A DNA stretch of 59,727 nt from Lysinibacillus parviboronicapiens (GCF_003049575.1 NZ_PYWI01000025.1:1-59727); one strand, 5' to 3'; positions 8,259 through 18,250 are shown, counted from the first letter of the stretch. Program-made: numbers and translations. Notes: generated from the sequence alone by a model not told the origin.

Positions 8259-9377
8259 ATGACTTATGATTGTATTATAATCGGTGCTGGTTCGATGGGA
8301 ATGGCAACGGGCTATTATTTAGCGAAGGCTGGAAAAAACGTATTAATGATTGATACCTTTGATCCCCCACATGAAGAAGGTAGCCATCATGGTGAAACAA
8401 GAATTATTCGTTTTGCTTACGGCGAAGGTGCTAGCTATGTACCTTTTGTTAAACGGGCTGGCGAGCTATGGCGTGAACTAGAAGCACAAACGAATGCATC
8501 ACTATTTTACCAAACAGGAGTTATGAATGTCGGTGAAGTGAGCCATTCTTTTATTCAAAATGTCCTAACAAGTGCCGATCTTTACGATTTACCATTACAA
8601 CAATATTCAGCTATTGAAGCAATGGAAAAATGGCCTAGCTTAACATTACCGGAAAACTTCGTGGCTTGTTTTGAGCCTACTGCTGGTGTACTTCGTGTGG
8701 AAGCTTGTATTAACGCCTATAAAAAGTTAGCTTTAGCAGCAGGTGCATCATACCATCCGAACGAAAAAGTACAGTCGATTGATGCCGGTGAGATTGTGCG
8801 TGTACATACGAAAAAAGGCATTTATGAGGCCAAGCAGTTGATTGTGACAGCAGGTGCATGGGCAACAGAGCTACTTCAAACAATGGATATCTCCTTACCT
8901 GTTACGCCAACACGAAAAACATTTGCTTGGTTTGAAGCTGATGAAACCCTTTATGGTGATGATGTATTCCCTGCTTACTGTTTTGAATTTGCAGATTCTG
9001 CTTACTATGGCTTCCCAAGCATTAACGGTGCTGGCTTAAAGCTTGGCCGACATGATGGGGGTGAAGCGATTAATCCAAACGAACCGCTTCGTCCATACGA
9101 CGAACAGGATACCGTGGATTTACAAAATTTCATCAATCGCTTTATGCCCAAGCATGGTGCACTTAAATTCGGAAAAACATGTAAATATTCCATGACACCA
9201 GATGAGGATTTCATTATTGATTTTTTACCTAAACATCAAAATATTGTGATTGCAGCGGGTTTTTCAGGACATGGCTTTAAATTTAGTAGCGCGGTTGGTG
9301 AAGTATTAGCGGACCTTACCCTTCATGGAAAAAGCAAACAAGATTTATCACTCTTTCAGCTCAGTCGATTTAGCTAA
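8259..9377 (+). CDS. Monomeric sarcosine oxidase / N-methyltryptophan oxidase-like flavoenzyme
   Basis: A 372-residue FAD-dependent amine oxidase of the MSOX/MTOX family. It has the N-terminal dinucleotide fold DCIIIGAGSMGMATGYYLA, the FAD-contact segment GSHHGETRIIRFAYGEG and the C-terminal FGKTCKYSMTPDEDFIID, whose Cys is the expected site of covalent flavin attachment. It would oxidise an N-methyl amino acid such as sarcosine to the amine, formaldehyde and hydrogen peroxide. AAGGTAGGG precedes the ATG. The hydantoinase-type genes lie just downstream in the opposite direction, which raises, but does not prove, a creatine/creatinine-like route. Confidence 0.88.
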   Translation: MTYDCIIIGAGSMGMATGYYLAKAGKNVLMIDTFDPPHEEGSHHGETRIIRFAYGEGASYVPFVKRAGELWRELEAQTNASLFYQTGVMNVGEVSHSFIQNVLTSADLYDLPLQQYSAIEAMEKWPSLTLPENFVACFEPTAGVLRVEACINAYKKLALAAGASYHPNEKVQSIDAGEIVRVHTKKGIYEAKQLIVTAGAWATELLQTMDISLPVTPTRKTFAWFEADETLYGDDVFPAYCFEFADSAYYGFPSINGAGLKLGRHDGGEAINPNEPLRPYDEQDTVDLQNFINRFMPKHGALKFGKTCKYSMTPDEDFIIDFLPKHQNIVIAAGFSGHGFKFSSAVGEVLADLTLHGKSKQDLSLFQLSRFS

Positions 9378-9542
9378 ATAACCAACAAAATGACTTCCAT
9401 ATTGACGAACAAATTATTTTTGTTACATACTATTATTTTTAATAATGGAGTGGCAATAATACTTACATCTTTTTTAAAAAAATCATTTTTTAGCTATGGT
9501 AATTGATGAACCTTGCTGTTTTAAGCTCAATTTATTGAATCT

Positions 9543-9579
9543 AAAAAAGTGTTCATCTCTTGACAGATGGACACTTTTT
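9543..9579. terminator. Bidirectional terminator
   Basis: AAAAAGTGT-CATCT pairs with AGATG-ACACTTTTT around CTTGAC, between convergent genes. A/T runs on both sides allow termination in either direction. Confidence 0.85.
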
Positions 9580-9597
9580 CCAGGCTAGTTTCTCTGA

Positions 9598-11577
9598 CTA
9601 AGACCAATAAGCTAAAGAGCGCTTTCTCATCGATTCTCTGTATTGCTTCGTTGAGATTGGCAATGCTTTATTCGTTTTGTAATCCATGATAACACCATAG
9701 CGACGTACAACATCCATTTGATTAATTTCGCCTGTATTGTACAGTTTCTCCACTTCCAATAGATCTGTTTCTAACCATTGATAACGATTTTTGCGAATAT
9801 AATCACGTTCGCTTACTGTAGCAGCAACATCAATTTCAAATGCATCGATATCGCGATCGATTTCATGGATAACTACGCCATAATCAAGCTTCGCACGTTC
9901 AAGCGAAACATATTCATCTTTTACATCCTCTAAAACAGCGTTTATATCACGCTCTAATGGATCGCCTAAACCGCCCCCTCCTGCTGAAGGACGTGTAAAG
10001 GAATCTCCCTTTTTCACTTCAATATTTGAGAAAATCGTGCCTAAAAACTTCTCTCCCTCTTGATTTGGATTCAAGATTGCTCCTTGTGCAATAGAGGGTA
10101 ACCCGCCCATGATTCCCCAAGTAATGGAACGAGAGCGATCACAGCAATAGGACATAACTGTCTGGTCTACGTCTGTTAAAAGGCCTCCCTTTTCAACACC
10201 ACAGCCACCACGATATTTACCAGGACCTGCAGAATCTGTAATGATTTCATGCTTCGTCGTAATGACTGGCGACAAACGTTCTTGACCTTCACATGGCTGG
10301 ACACTCAATCCTACCCCGAACACCGGTGAAGTAGCGTTCGCACCATCACGATCAATACGACCGCCGTGCCCCCCTGCCATCCAGTCATACCACATAAAGT
10401 ACCCACTGCTATTTTGTCGTTGATCGTAGCCCCCAATTAGTAAGTACTCTAAGTTAAACGAACATGCAATGGCACGCTCAGGCATAAGGTTCGACCATAA
10501 CTCAAAGCATGCATTCATAATCTTTTCAAAAGAGCCTGAGCAATAGCCCGATACAGCTACTGGACTAGGGGCATTGACAACAGAGTTTTCTGGAAGATAA
10601 ATTTTCACGACACGATAGAATCCTGAGTTCAATGGGATTTCTGGAAAGAAAGTTTTTGTCCCTGCATAAGTTCCCGAAAGTGCTGAACCGAATCCGGCAT
10701 TTAAAAAACAACTAATAGCAGGATGAGAACCACTTAAATCATATAAGATTTCATCCTCTGTAATGGTCATTTTCACACGAATTGGAATCAAACCATCGCC
10801 TATTTGCGGATCCATGTCAATATAATCTACTGTTTCCCATTGTCCCTGCGGCAATGTCTTAATTTTCGCTCTCGTTAAACGTTCTACGTAATTTTGTACT
10901 TCGTCGAAAGCTAATAACACTGTATCCATACCATACTTCTCAATCATCTCTATTAGTTGCTTTTCACCAACTTTGGCTGCTTCTACTTGTGAACGTAAGT
11001 CCCCAATACGTTCTTGTGAAATACGCATATTCATCACAATGATATTCACGACATCTGCTAAATATTGACCTTTACTATAAATACGTACAGGTGGAATACG
11101 CAACCCTTCCCCGTAATGTTCTTTTGCCGTAATATCAAAGGATCCTGGGTTAGAACCGCCGACATCCGCCCAGTGTCCATTTGTTTGCATAAGCGCAATT
11201 AGCTTCTCTTCATGGAATACAGGAAGAATAACGCGAATGTCACTAAAATGTGTCCCACCACGATATGGATCGTTTATTAAAAATACATCGCCTGGATGAA
11301 TATCATCTGCAAAATCCTCTAACACAGCTTTCGCAGTTAAATGCAATGTCCCAACATGAACGGAAATATCTTGCGTTCCTTGCATGATAGTATTTCCCTC
11401 CGCATCACATAACGCACAGCTAAAATCTCGGTTATAAATAACAAACGAATAACATGTACGTAACATTTGCTCGGCCATTTGATCGACCAAATTCACAAAG
11501 CCGTTTTTTAAAACTTCAAATGTTACAGGATCTAGATTTTGTACATTTCTATTGACTACTAACTTCGTTGTACTCAT
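9598..11577 (-). CDS. hyuB: Hydantoinase B / oxoprolinase-type subunit
   Basis: A 659-residue HyuB-family protein, the partner of the HyuA encoded 24 bases upstream. Family-typical segments are NPYRGGTHFSDIRVI-like (here NDPYRGGTHFSDIRVI), GHWADVGGSNPGSF and near the C-terminus RPSAGGGGLGDPLERD. The ATG at 11577 is preferred because AAGGGGGAAG lies upstream; a longer version from 11598 would contain this site. HyuA/HyuB enzymes are ATP-dependent and act on N-methylhydantoin, hydantoins, 5-oxoproline or, in relatives, ketones. The substrate here is not resolved. Confidence 0.88.
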   Translation of the reverse strand: MSTTKLVVNRNVQNLDPVTFEVLKNGFVNLVDQMAEQMLRTCYSFVIYNRDFSCALCDAEGNTIMQGTQDISVHVGTLHLTAKAVLEDFADDIHPGDVFLINDPYRGGTHFSDIRVILPVFHEEKLIALMQTNGHWADVGGSNPGSFDITAKEHYGEGLRIPPVRIYSKGQYLADVVNIIVMNMRISQERIGDLRSQVEAAKVGEKQLIEMIEKYGMDTVLLAFDEVQNYVERLTRAKIKTLPQGQWETVDYIDMDPQIGDGLIPIRVKMTITEDEILYDLSGSHPAISCFLNAGFGSALSGTYAGTKTFFPEIPLNSGFYRVVKIYLPENSVVNAPSPVAVSGYCSGSFEKIMNACFELWSNLMPERAIACSFNLEYLLIGGYDQRQNSSGYFMWYDWMAGGHGGRIDRDGANATSPVFGVGLSVQPCEGQERLSPVITTKHEIITDSAGPGKYRGGCGVEKGGLLTDVDQTVMSYCCDRSRSITWGIMGGLPSIAQGAILNPNQEGEKFLGTIFSNIEVKKGDSFTRPSAGGGGLGDPLERDINAVLEDVKDEYVSLERAKLDYGVVIHEIDRDIDAFEIDVAATVSERDYIRKNRYQWLETDLLEVEKLYNTGEINQMDVVRRYGVIMDYKTNKALPISTKQYRESMRKRSLAYWS

Positions 11578-11601
11578 AGATCGCTTCCCCCTTATCATGT
11601 A

Positions 11602-13626
11602 TTAGTTCACCGTAATAATGATATTTTTATATGCATCTACCTTAGCTGTAAACCCTGGTGGAATAACCGTTGTCGTATCTAATTGGTCAACAATTGCCGG
11701 ACCAATTAATTGTGTGTGAACCGGAATCTTGTCACGATTATATACTATCGTTTCAACATATTGACCACCAAAATAAACAGGGCGTGTTTCTTTATAAGCA
11801 TCTTCCAGCGAACCTTCAGGTACATATTGCGGGAAATTAGGCTTAGGCACTGTTCCAATTGCTGTCACATGCAATCCATAAATTTCTACAGCCTGTTCCT
11901 TATCAGAAAAAGCAAATCCCCGTTCATGCTCCCGATGGAAAGCTGCTAATACATCTTCCAGCGATGTTATTTGATCTGGAATTGCAACAGCTAATGATCG
12001 CCACTGTCCCTTATAACGAAGATCCACGTAATTCATCAATGTAGATGTATCATCTGAAATCCCTTCTTCTTCTAAGAGTATTTCCGCCTCTTTCCGTAGC
12101 TCAACAAATTGACTTGTCAGTTCCTCAGCAGATACATCGTTAACTTTTTTCACATAAGTTTTGGAAATATCATGTCGTACATCAACAAGTAAACATCCCA
12201 TTGCAGCTGCTACTCCTGGATGAGTAGGAATAATGACTTTAGGGATGTTCAAATCTTTGGCTAAATATGCACCATGTAAAGGCCCTGCACCACCAAAGGC
12301 TACAAGAGCGAAATCACGCGGATCGTAGCCTCGACGCACAGAAATTAACCGAACTGCATCACTCATATTGGCATTGGCAACTTCTATTATGGCACTTGCA
12401 GCTTCTTCAATGGACTGATCAAATGCATCTGCAACTTTTCTTATAGCCTGTACTGCTGCATCTTTATCTAATTGCATCGTACCATCTAACAAATTTTCAC
12501 CTAGTCGCCCTAAAACTAAATTAGCATCCGAGTTTGTTGGCTCTGTGCCACCCTGACCATAACACGCTGGACCTGGTAAGGCGCCTGCACTTTGCGGACC
12601 ATTACGTAAGGAGCCACCTTCATCTTTCCAAGCTAAGCTGCCACCACCTGCACCAATCGTTAAAATTTCTATACTTGGGAATCCGATTGGATAACCATAT
12701 TCAATCGACCAATCCTTCGTTATACGAATATCCCCTTCATACATGAGTGAAATATCGGTACTCGTACCACCCATATCCAAGCCAATTGCATTTTCAAATC
12801 CACATAATTTAGCAATATGTTTACTAGCAATTGCTCCAGCAGCTATTCCCGAACTCGCTAACCTGGCAGCATAGCGAGGGACTGTACTAGAAGTCATGAC
12901 GCCCCCACCAGAATGTAAAACTAAAATTTCCTCTTCATAGCCTTTTTTATGCATTTCATCGCTCAATTTGCTAATATAATTACTCATAATTGGACCAAGA
13001 ACTGCATTAATAATCGTTGTACTCATTCGTTCATGCTCGAAAATTTCTGGCAGCACCTCGCTTGAAATACATACATATATATCTGGTAGCTCCTCTTTCA
13101 AAATCCCTTTGACTATTGCTTCATTTTCGCCATTTACATACGAATTGAGGAAACAAACGGCAATAGATTCTGTCCCACGACGTTTTAATTTCTTTGCTAG
13201 TGCGCGAATTTCTTCTTCTTGAATAGCTTCAATAATATTTCCTTCATAATCGATACGTTCTGCTACTTCAAATCGATCACGCCGCTGAATATAAGGTTTT
13301 GCAGTATCTTTATACGTATCCCAAATATCTTCCTTCGTACCTCGACGAATTTCGGTTACATCTCGGAAGCCTTTTGACGTGATGAGTGCTGTTTTGGGCA
13401 ATTTCCGTTCAATTAATGCATTTGTTCCAACCGTTGTCCCATGAGAAAAAATCTTAATATCTTTTCCATTCAGTTTCGCCTTCTCAACCCCATGTAATAT
13501 TCCCTGCTCTGGGTTCGATGGTGTAGACGATGTTTTCGTAACAAATACTTCTCCTGTTTCTTCATTAAAGACAAATACGTCAGTAAACGTACCACCGACA
13601 TCAATTGCTAAGCGAGTTTGTGCCAT
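11602..13626 (-). CDS. hyuA: Hydantoinase A / oxoprolinase-type subunit
   Basis: A 674-residue HyuA-family protein. The N-terminal ASKHA-like ATPase start is RLAIDVGGTFTDVFVFN, followed by FSHGTTVGTNALIERK, GLDMGGTSTDISLMYEG and TIGAGGGSLAW. Such subunits bind and use ATP for ring opening or carboxylation together with HyuB. It is the first gene of a two-gene operon with hyuB. The neighbouring sarcosine-oxidase-like enzyme fits N-methylhydantoin to carbamoylsarcosine to sarcosine, but no carbamoylsarcosine amidohydrolase is in the window. No sigma-54-type promoter was found upstream; the upstream region is filled with repeats. Confidence 0.88.
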   Translation of the reverse strand: MAQTRLAIDVGGTFTDVFVFNEETGEVFVTKTSSTPSNPEQGILHGVEKAKLNGKDIKIFSHGTTVGTNALIERKLPKTALITSKGFRDVTEIRRGTKEDIWDTYKDTAKPYIQRRDRFEVAERIDYEGNIIEAIQEEEIRALAKKLKRRGTESIAVCFLNSYVNGENEAIVKGILKEELPDIYVCISSEVLPEIFEHERMSTTIINAVLGPIMSNYISKLSDEMHKKGYEEEILVLHSGGGVMTSSTVPRYAARLASSGIAAGAIASKHIAKLCGFENAIGLDMGGTSTDISLMYEGDIRITKDWSIEYGYPIGFPSIEILTIGAGGGSLAWKDEGGSLRNGPQSAGALPGPACYGQGGTEPTNSDANLVLGRLGENLLDGTMQLDKDAAVQAIRKVADAFDQSIEEAASAIIEVANANMSDAVRLISVRRGYDPRDFALVAFGGAGPLHGAYLAKDLNIPKVIIPTHPGVAAAMGCLLVDVRHDISKTYVKKVNDVSAEELTSQFVELRKEAEILLEEEGISDDTSTLMNYVDLRYKGQWRSLAVAIPDQITSLEDVLAAFHREHERGFAFSDKEQAVEIYGLHVTAIGTVPKPNFPQYVPEGSLEDAYKETRPVYFGGQYVETIVYNRDKIPVHTQLIGPAIVDQLDTTTVIPPGFTAKVDAYKNIIITVN

Positions 13627-13665
13627 AGAATACCTTCTTTCATTTTATAGTTTTAACTTCATTCA

Positions 13666-13772
13666 GCAGATGTTTTTCTGCGCGAAAGCACAGCGACAGC
13701 GGCAGATGTTTTTTTGCGCGAAAGCATAGCGACAGCGGCAGATGTTTTTTGCGCGAAAGCACAGCGACAGTG
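13666..13772 (+). repeat. Three tandem ~36-bp GC-rich repeats
   Basis: Three copies of a unit that starts GCAGATGTTTTT and ends GCGAAAGCACAGCGACAGCG, with small length changes in the T-run. The GCGAAAGC-AGCGACAGC core is also the core (in reverse complement) of the larger array at 22088-22427. Confidence 0.85.
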
Positions 13773-13870
13773 GCAGGTACAGAAATCCCATTCTTCTCAA
13801 GGTTGGATGAATGCTAAAGGTTTTTCAGCGGATAATATCAACTCCTGCTGAATAAAGTTAAGCTTCCGGC

Positions 13871-14030
13871 GGATGTCACGGATTTTGAAAGGAGGCCAGC
13901 ACGATGTCGGTCATTTCGGTAATGCCATAGGACGTGGCGTTTTTACCGATGCAGGTCAGTTAACCGTTGTCACAGGAAGTGACGGTTTTAGGTGTACTTC
14001 CTACAAAGAGCACAATTCAAAATCCGGACG
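13871..14030 (+). repeat. Left copy of a ~160-bp inverted repeat
   Basis: Nearly identical to the reverse complement of 21803-21974. From TCATTTCGGTAATGCC to the end at AAAATCCGGACG the two match almost base for base. The left copy lacks about 14 bases present on the right. The two copies face each other across 7.8 kb that holds the whole sigma-54 catabolic cluster. Confidence 0.9.
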
Positions 14031-14200
14031 TTAATGACACCGAGAAGTAATTAAATGACGCATGACAATCTATTAAATTATCAGAAATATCGTATTTAAG
14101 GCTACTAACTTCCGTAGCAACCTTAAGTTTCTTTAAGTGATAGCCCTTACATTTTCACATGCATGCTATACAGTAATATTTACGCAAATCTTTAAGCTCT
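14031..14200. other. Intergenic, downstream of the aldehyde dehydrogenase
   Basis: An imperfect hairpin (AAGGCTAC / GTAGCAACCTT, about 14099-14124) may end the aminotransferase operon on the minus strand. Nothing else is recognised. Confidence 0.35.
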
Positions 14201-15598
14201 TTATATACTTTGTGTACCTATAGTAATTGTCTTAAATACTGTAAAAAACTCTTTCGCAGCTTGCCCTTGCTCACGGGTGCCTGTACTTGAGTTTTTCATT
14301 CCTCCGAATGGCGCTTGAGGCTCTGCTCCCCCAGTTTCATCATTTACTTGAACAAGCCCAACCTCACTACGCTCAATAAAATCAAATGCTTTTTGAATAT
14401 TATTTGTATAAATAGAAGCACTCAATCCAAACTCAGAATCGTTCGATAAGCGAATCGCTTCTTCATAATCTTTTACCTTCATTACTGCCAGAACAGGACC
14501 AAAAATTTCTTCGCGGGCAATCGCCATATTATGTGTTACATTTGTAAAAATTGTTGGATCAATATAGTACCCTTCAGATTTGTCTTTTGTCGGACAACCA
14601 CCTAATACAAGTTCAGCCCCATCAGACTTTGCTTGTTCAATCGCTGATAAAATAGCATCATATTGCCCTTTTGATGAAACAGGACCCATCGTAACACCAA
14701 CTTCTATTTTTTTTGCTTCTATGATTAGATGTTCTAAAATCTCTTCATAAACAGCTTCCTCGACATATACTCGACTAGTTGCAGTACAACGTTGACCTGT
14801 TTGTTTCATCGCACCCTCGATCGTCAATCTAGCTGCTTTATTAATATTGGCGTCTGCTAAAATAATGGCAGCGTTTTTCCCTCCAAGCTCTAGTTGGATT
14901 TTTTTATTGGTAGGACCAGCTGTGTTTAAAATGCTTTGCCCCACGCCATTCGAACCCGTGAACGTAATCGCTCTGACTTCAGGTGCTTCCAGTAAAACTT
15001 GCCCTACTTTTGATCCTCGCCCTTGCACAACATTTAAAACGTTTTTTGGCATACCTGCCTGTTCAAATAGTTCTCCAATTAACTTCCCTGTTAAAGCCGC
15101 TTCAATAGAAGGCTTCCAAACGACTGTATTACCATACACTAATGCTGGGGCAATTTTCCACAAAGGGATGGCCACAGGGAAATTCCACGGTGTAATAGCC
15201 GCCACAACACCAAGCGGCACACGTTTTGTGTACAATACTTTCGCTTCACTGGTAGAAGGTAATACTTCACCTGTTGCACGCATTCCTTCTTGTGCAAAAT
15301 ACCGCAAAATAGAAGCACCACGTTTCACTTCACCAAGCATTTCACCTTTCGTTTTACCCATTTCACGAGAAGCCATTTCTGCCACTTTCTCGCTATTTTG
15401 CTCTAGTAAGTCTGCCGTCACGCGTAAAATTTCACCACGTGCGATTGATGATGTATTTTTCCAACCTTCAAATGCTTTCTGAGCCCCAGCAACAACTGCT
15501 TTCGTTTCATCCAGTGTGAAAAGCTCAATTTGACCAATGCATTCAGACGGTTTTGCTGGATTAAATTGTTCTCGCATTTCTCGAATGATGGTTGTCAT
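14201..15598 (-). CDS. Aldehyde dehydrogenase (semialdehyde dehydrogenase type)
   Basis: A 465-residue NAD(P)+-dependent aldehyde dehydrogenase. It has the PWNFPVAIPLWKIAPAL cofactor and anion-site motif, FTGSNGVGQ, the general-base motif LELGGKN and the catalytic Cys in GQRCTATSRVYV. The GQRCTATSR form is common in ketoglutarate-semialdehyde and succinate-semialdehyde-like enzymes. AAGGAGGGAATTT precedes the ATG. It is the third gene after the aminotransferase and the broken ald, so it most likely oxidises the semialdehyde or aldehyde left by the omega-aminotransferase. The precise substrate is not determined. Confidence 0.9.
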   Translation of the reverse strand: MTTIIREMREQFNPAKPSECIGQIELFTLDETKAVVAGAQKAFEGWKNTSSIARGEILRVTADLLEQNSEKVAEMASREMGKTKGEMLGEVKRGASILRYFAQEGMRATGEVLPSTSEAKVLYTKRVPLGVVAAITPWNFPVAIPLWKIAPALVYGNTVVWKPSIEAALTGKLIGELFEQAGMPKNVLNVVQGRGSKVGQVLLEAPEVRAITFTGSNGVGQSILNTAGPTNKKIQLELGGKNAAIILADANINKAARLTIEGAMKQTGQRCTATSRVYVEEAVYEEILEHLIIEAKKIEVGVTMGPVSSKGQYDAILSAIEQAKSDGAELVLGGCPTKDKSEGYYIDPTIFTNVTHNMAIAREEIFGPVLAVMKVKDYEEAIRLSNDSEFGLSASIYTNNIQKAFDFIERSEVGLVQVNDETGGAEPQAPFGGMKNSSTGTREQGQAAKEFFTVFKTITIGTQSI

Positions 15599-15609
15599 AA
15601 ATTCCCTCC

Positions 15610-16704
15610 TTAAATTACGTCTGTTTGTAACACATCGTTTAACGGTGTATACAAAATGTTATGGGCATTCGCTACAGCTTCGTAAGTTATTCTACCGTTT
15701 ATTGAATTCACACCTTTCGCTAATGCTGCGTTTTCAATCACTGCCTTTTCATAACCTTTATTAGCAATTTGTAATGCATACGGTAACGTCACATTTGTTA
15801 GCGCAATCGTTGATGTTCTTGCTACCGCTCCTGGGATATTTGCTACCGCATAATGTAATACCCCATGCTTTTCATATACTGGTTCGCTATGTGTCGTAAT
15901 GCGATCAATCGTTTCAATTGAACCACCTTGATCGACTGCAACATCGACAATAACAGAACCTTTTGGCATTTCTTCCACCATGCTTTCGGTAACTAATCGT
16001 GGTGCACGTGCCCCATGAATTAAGACAGCTCCTATCAATAAATCAGCTGAAATATTAAATGCGGTGGACCAGCTTGTTTTTAAACGTCCGGCAAATTGGT
16101 CATCTAATTGGCGTAATCTGTCGACATTCGTATCTAAAATAGTGACATCCGCTCCGGCACCAACAGCCATTTTTGCTGCATTTGTACCGACAATTCCACC
16201 ACCAATAATCACTGCTTTGGCAGGTGAAACACCTGGAACACCTCCAAGTAACACACCTTTTCCACCTTCATGCTTTTCTAGAAAATGTGCGCCAAGCTGA
16301 ACAGCCATACGTCCTGCAACTTCACCCATTGGCGTTAATAATGGTTGTGCACCATTTTGTAGCTGAACCGTCTCATAAGCAATCGCTAAGACTTCTTTTT
16401 CAACTAGCTGTTTCGTTAAAGTAGGTTCAGCTGCTAAATGTAAATAAATCTTTCTTAAAATATTCATATTCTTGAGGTAATGGTTCTTTCACTTTGATGA
16501 CCATGTCTACATCCCATGCTTCTTTCGCCGTAGGACAATCTCCGCACCTACCTCTGTATACGCCTCGTCTGTAATCCACTGCCTAATCCGGCACTCTTTT
16601 CTACTTTTACTAAATGACCGTTTTTTTGCAGATTAAAAACTCCCCCTGGAGTCATCCCTACACGATTTTCATTATTTTTTTTCTTTTGGAATCCCAATAA
16701 TCAT
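15610..16704 (-). pseudogene. ald: Alanine dehydrogenase, frameshifted and internally deleted
   Basis: Normal Ald is about 370 residues. Here the ATG at 16704 starts MIIGIPKE four bases after the aminotransferase stop, then an A-run shifts frame (stop after ten codons). Reading across frames recovers [25 protein letters not shown], a one-base loss before the DEAY segment, a one-base loss near EIV, then [18 protein letters not shown] and a further deletion before YLHLAAEP. From there 285 codons are open ([27 protein letters not shown]), but about seven residues are also missing between [11 protein letters not shown] and ADLLIGAVL. It is therefore decayed, not just mis-sequenced once. An intact enzyme would regenerate pyruvate from alanine. 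Confidence 0.85.
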
Positions 16705-16707
16705 CGC

Positions 16708-18039
16708 TTACCCTTCTTTCTCAACGATCGTTTTACGTACATATTCAAATGTCTCATCTAAAATACGTAACATTTCGTCTAATTCTGCTTTCGATAAAAT
16801 CAAGGGTGGCGAGAAGACAACTGTATCTTGATCGTACGTAACCATTCGTAAGATTAATCCCCGTTTCATTGTTTCTTGTACGAAAATCGGGCTCAAATAT
16901 GACTGAAAAAGCTCGCCGGTCTCACGGCTTTTTACTAATTCAATTGCTCCAAGTAATCCAATAGTACGAACGCGTCCGATAAAGCTGTATTTTTCTTGAA
17001 GTGCTTTGAAGCCTTCTAACATCGCTTCACCCATGTGTGCTGCGTTTTCTACAAGCTTTTCACGTTCAAGTATTTCAATATTTTTAAGCCCAACTTGACA
17101 AGCGAGTGCATGGCCGCTGTACGTATAACCGTGCATTAATGTGCCTTTGGAAAGTTCACAATAATCTTGATGGATTTTTTCGGAAATCACCACACCTCCA
17201 AGCTGCGCATAACCGCTAGAAACACCTTTAGCAAATGACATCATATCCGGTACTACGCCATAATGCTCCATACCAAAAAGTTTACCTGTACGACCGAAGC
17301 CCGTAATGACTTCATCTGCAATGAATAAAATACCGTACTCATCACAAATTTTTCTCACTTCTTTAAAGTAATCTTTTTGTGGAATATTGACGCCTCCGGC
17401 ACCTTGTACAGGCTCAGAAATAAATGCGGCAACAGTTTCGGGCCCTAGTGCTTCAATCATTTCGCGTAAATGACGCACGGACTGATTGTATACATAGTGA
17501 AAATCAGGCGCATGTGAGTTCGTAAAATCGCGGAAAGCTTGTAAACCTGTCGCATTTGTAGCACCCATTGCGACACCATGGTACGACAGGGTACGTGAAA
17601 TAATTTTTTGACGTTCTGGCTGCCCCTTTAATAACCAGTAATGGCGCGCTAATTTAATCGCTGTATCGTTCGATTCCGAACCACCTGAAGTGAAAAATAC
17701 CGTATTTAAATTCCCAGGCGCTAATGAAGCAATTTTAGAAGCTAAACGAATGGCTGGTTCATTACTAAATGTAGCAAAGCAAGAACTAAATGCTAATGTA
17801 GCCATTTGTTCCTTCGCAACTTCAGCAATTTCTTCACGACCATGCCCGACATTTACATTCCATAAAGAAGACATCCCATCAATGTAGGTATTGCCTTCCA
17901 TGTCTTTCAAATAAATACCTTTCCCTTCTGTGAAAATGGCAGCAGGTCCTTGTGCTTGTTGTTGTTCGATGGACGTAGTTGGATGAAGGAAATGCTTCTG
18001 ATCTAATGCCTTTAACTCTTCTTTTAGTTGAATTGTCAT
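16708..18039 (-). CDS. Class III omega-amino acid aminotransferase (pyruvate-type)
   Basis: A 443-residue PLP enzyme of class III (fold type I). It shows the substrate-side DGMSSLWNVNVGHGR, the PLP phosphate contact TSGGSESNDTAIKLAR, the PLP ring contact FIADEVITGFGRTGK and the Schiff-base Lys in MMSFAKGVSSGYAQLGG. Start ATG 18039 follows GAGGTTGGG; an upstream in-frame start would run through the leader. It is the first gene of an operon with ald and the aldehyde dehydrogenase, behind a clear -24/-12 sigma-54 promoter. Its partner Ald suggests pyruvate as amino acceptor. Candidate donors are beta-alanine, GABA, taurine or diamines. Confidence 0.9.
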   Translation of the reverse strand: MTIQLKEELKALDQKHFLHPTTSIEQQQAQGPAAIFTEGKGIYLKDMEGNTYIDGMSSLWNVNVGHGREEIAEVAKEQMATLAFSSCFATFSNEPAIRLASKIASLAPGNLNTVFFTSGGSESNDTAIKLARHYWLLKGQPERQKIISRTLSYHGVAMGATNATGLQAFRDFTNSHAPDFHYVYNQSVRHLREMIEALGPETVAAFISEPVQGAGGVNIPQKDYFKEVRKICDEYGILFIADEVITGFGRTGKLFGMEHYGVVPDMMSFAKGVSSGYAQLGGVVISEKIHQDYCELSKGTLMHGYTYSGHALACQVGLKNIEILEREKLVENAAHMGEAMLEGFKALQEKYSFIGRVRTIGLLGAIELVKSRETGELFQSYLSPIFVQETMKRGLILRMVTYDQDTVVFSPPLILSKAELDEMLRILDETFEYVRKTIVEKEG

Positions 18040-18084
18040 AAATCCCAACCTCTTTTCCCTTATTTTTTCATACACTTATATAAC

Positions 18085-18101
18085 AGCAATTCCCATGCCA
18101 A
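18085..18101 (-). promoter_or_regulatory. Sigma-54 (-24/-12) promoter of the aminotransferase operon
   Basis: On the minus strand: TTGGCATGGGAATTGCT, matching the TGGCAC-N5-TTGCA consensus with the GG and GC elements in register. It lies about 45 bases before the start codon. A nearly identical box precedes the permease (21726-21742). Confidence 0.85.
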
Positions 18102-18102
18102 C

Positions 18103-18144
18103 CTCTAAAAAAAGAGGCAATTTTCTTTTTGAAAATGCCCCTTC
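18103..18144 (-). terminator. Terminator of the sigma-54 activator gene
   Basis: On the minus strand GGGGCATTTTC, a short A-rich loop, and GAAAATTGCCTC are followed by seven T. It isolates the activator gene from the sigma-54 promoter downstream. Confidence 0.8.
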
Positions 18145-18215
18145 TGTCACCCTAAATGTTTCAATAGATGATTTTATATTTCATTGCAAATCATTGTTGT
18201 TTTTTTCATGACCGT

Positions 18216-18250
18216 TGCAATACAACATGAGAAATCGTTGTTGTATTGCA
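18216..18250. promoter_or_regulatory. Upstream activator site (dyad) for the sigma-54 activator
   Basis: Perfect 11-bp arms TGCAATACAAC and GTTGTATTGCA with a 13-base spacer, centred about 140 bases upstream of the -24/-12 promoter. This is the usual distance for enhancer-binding protein sites. It lies immediately after the activator gene. Confidence 0.75.
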
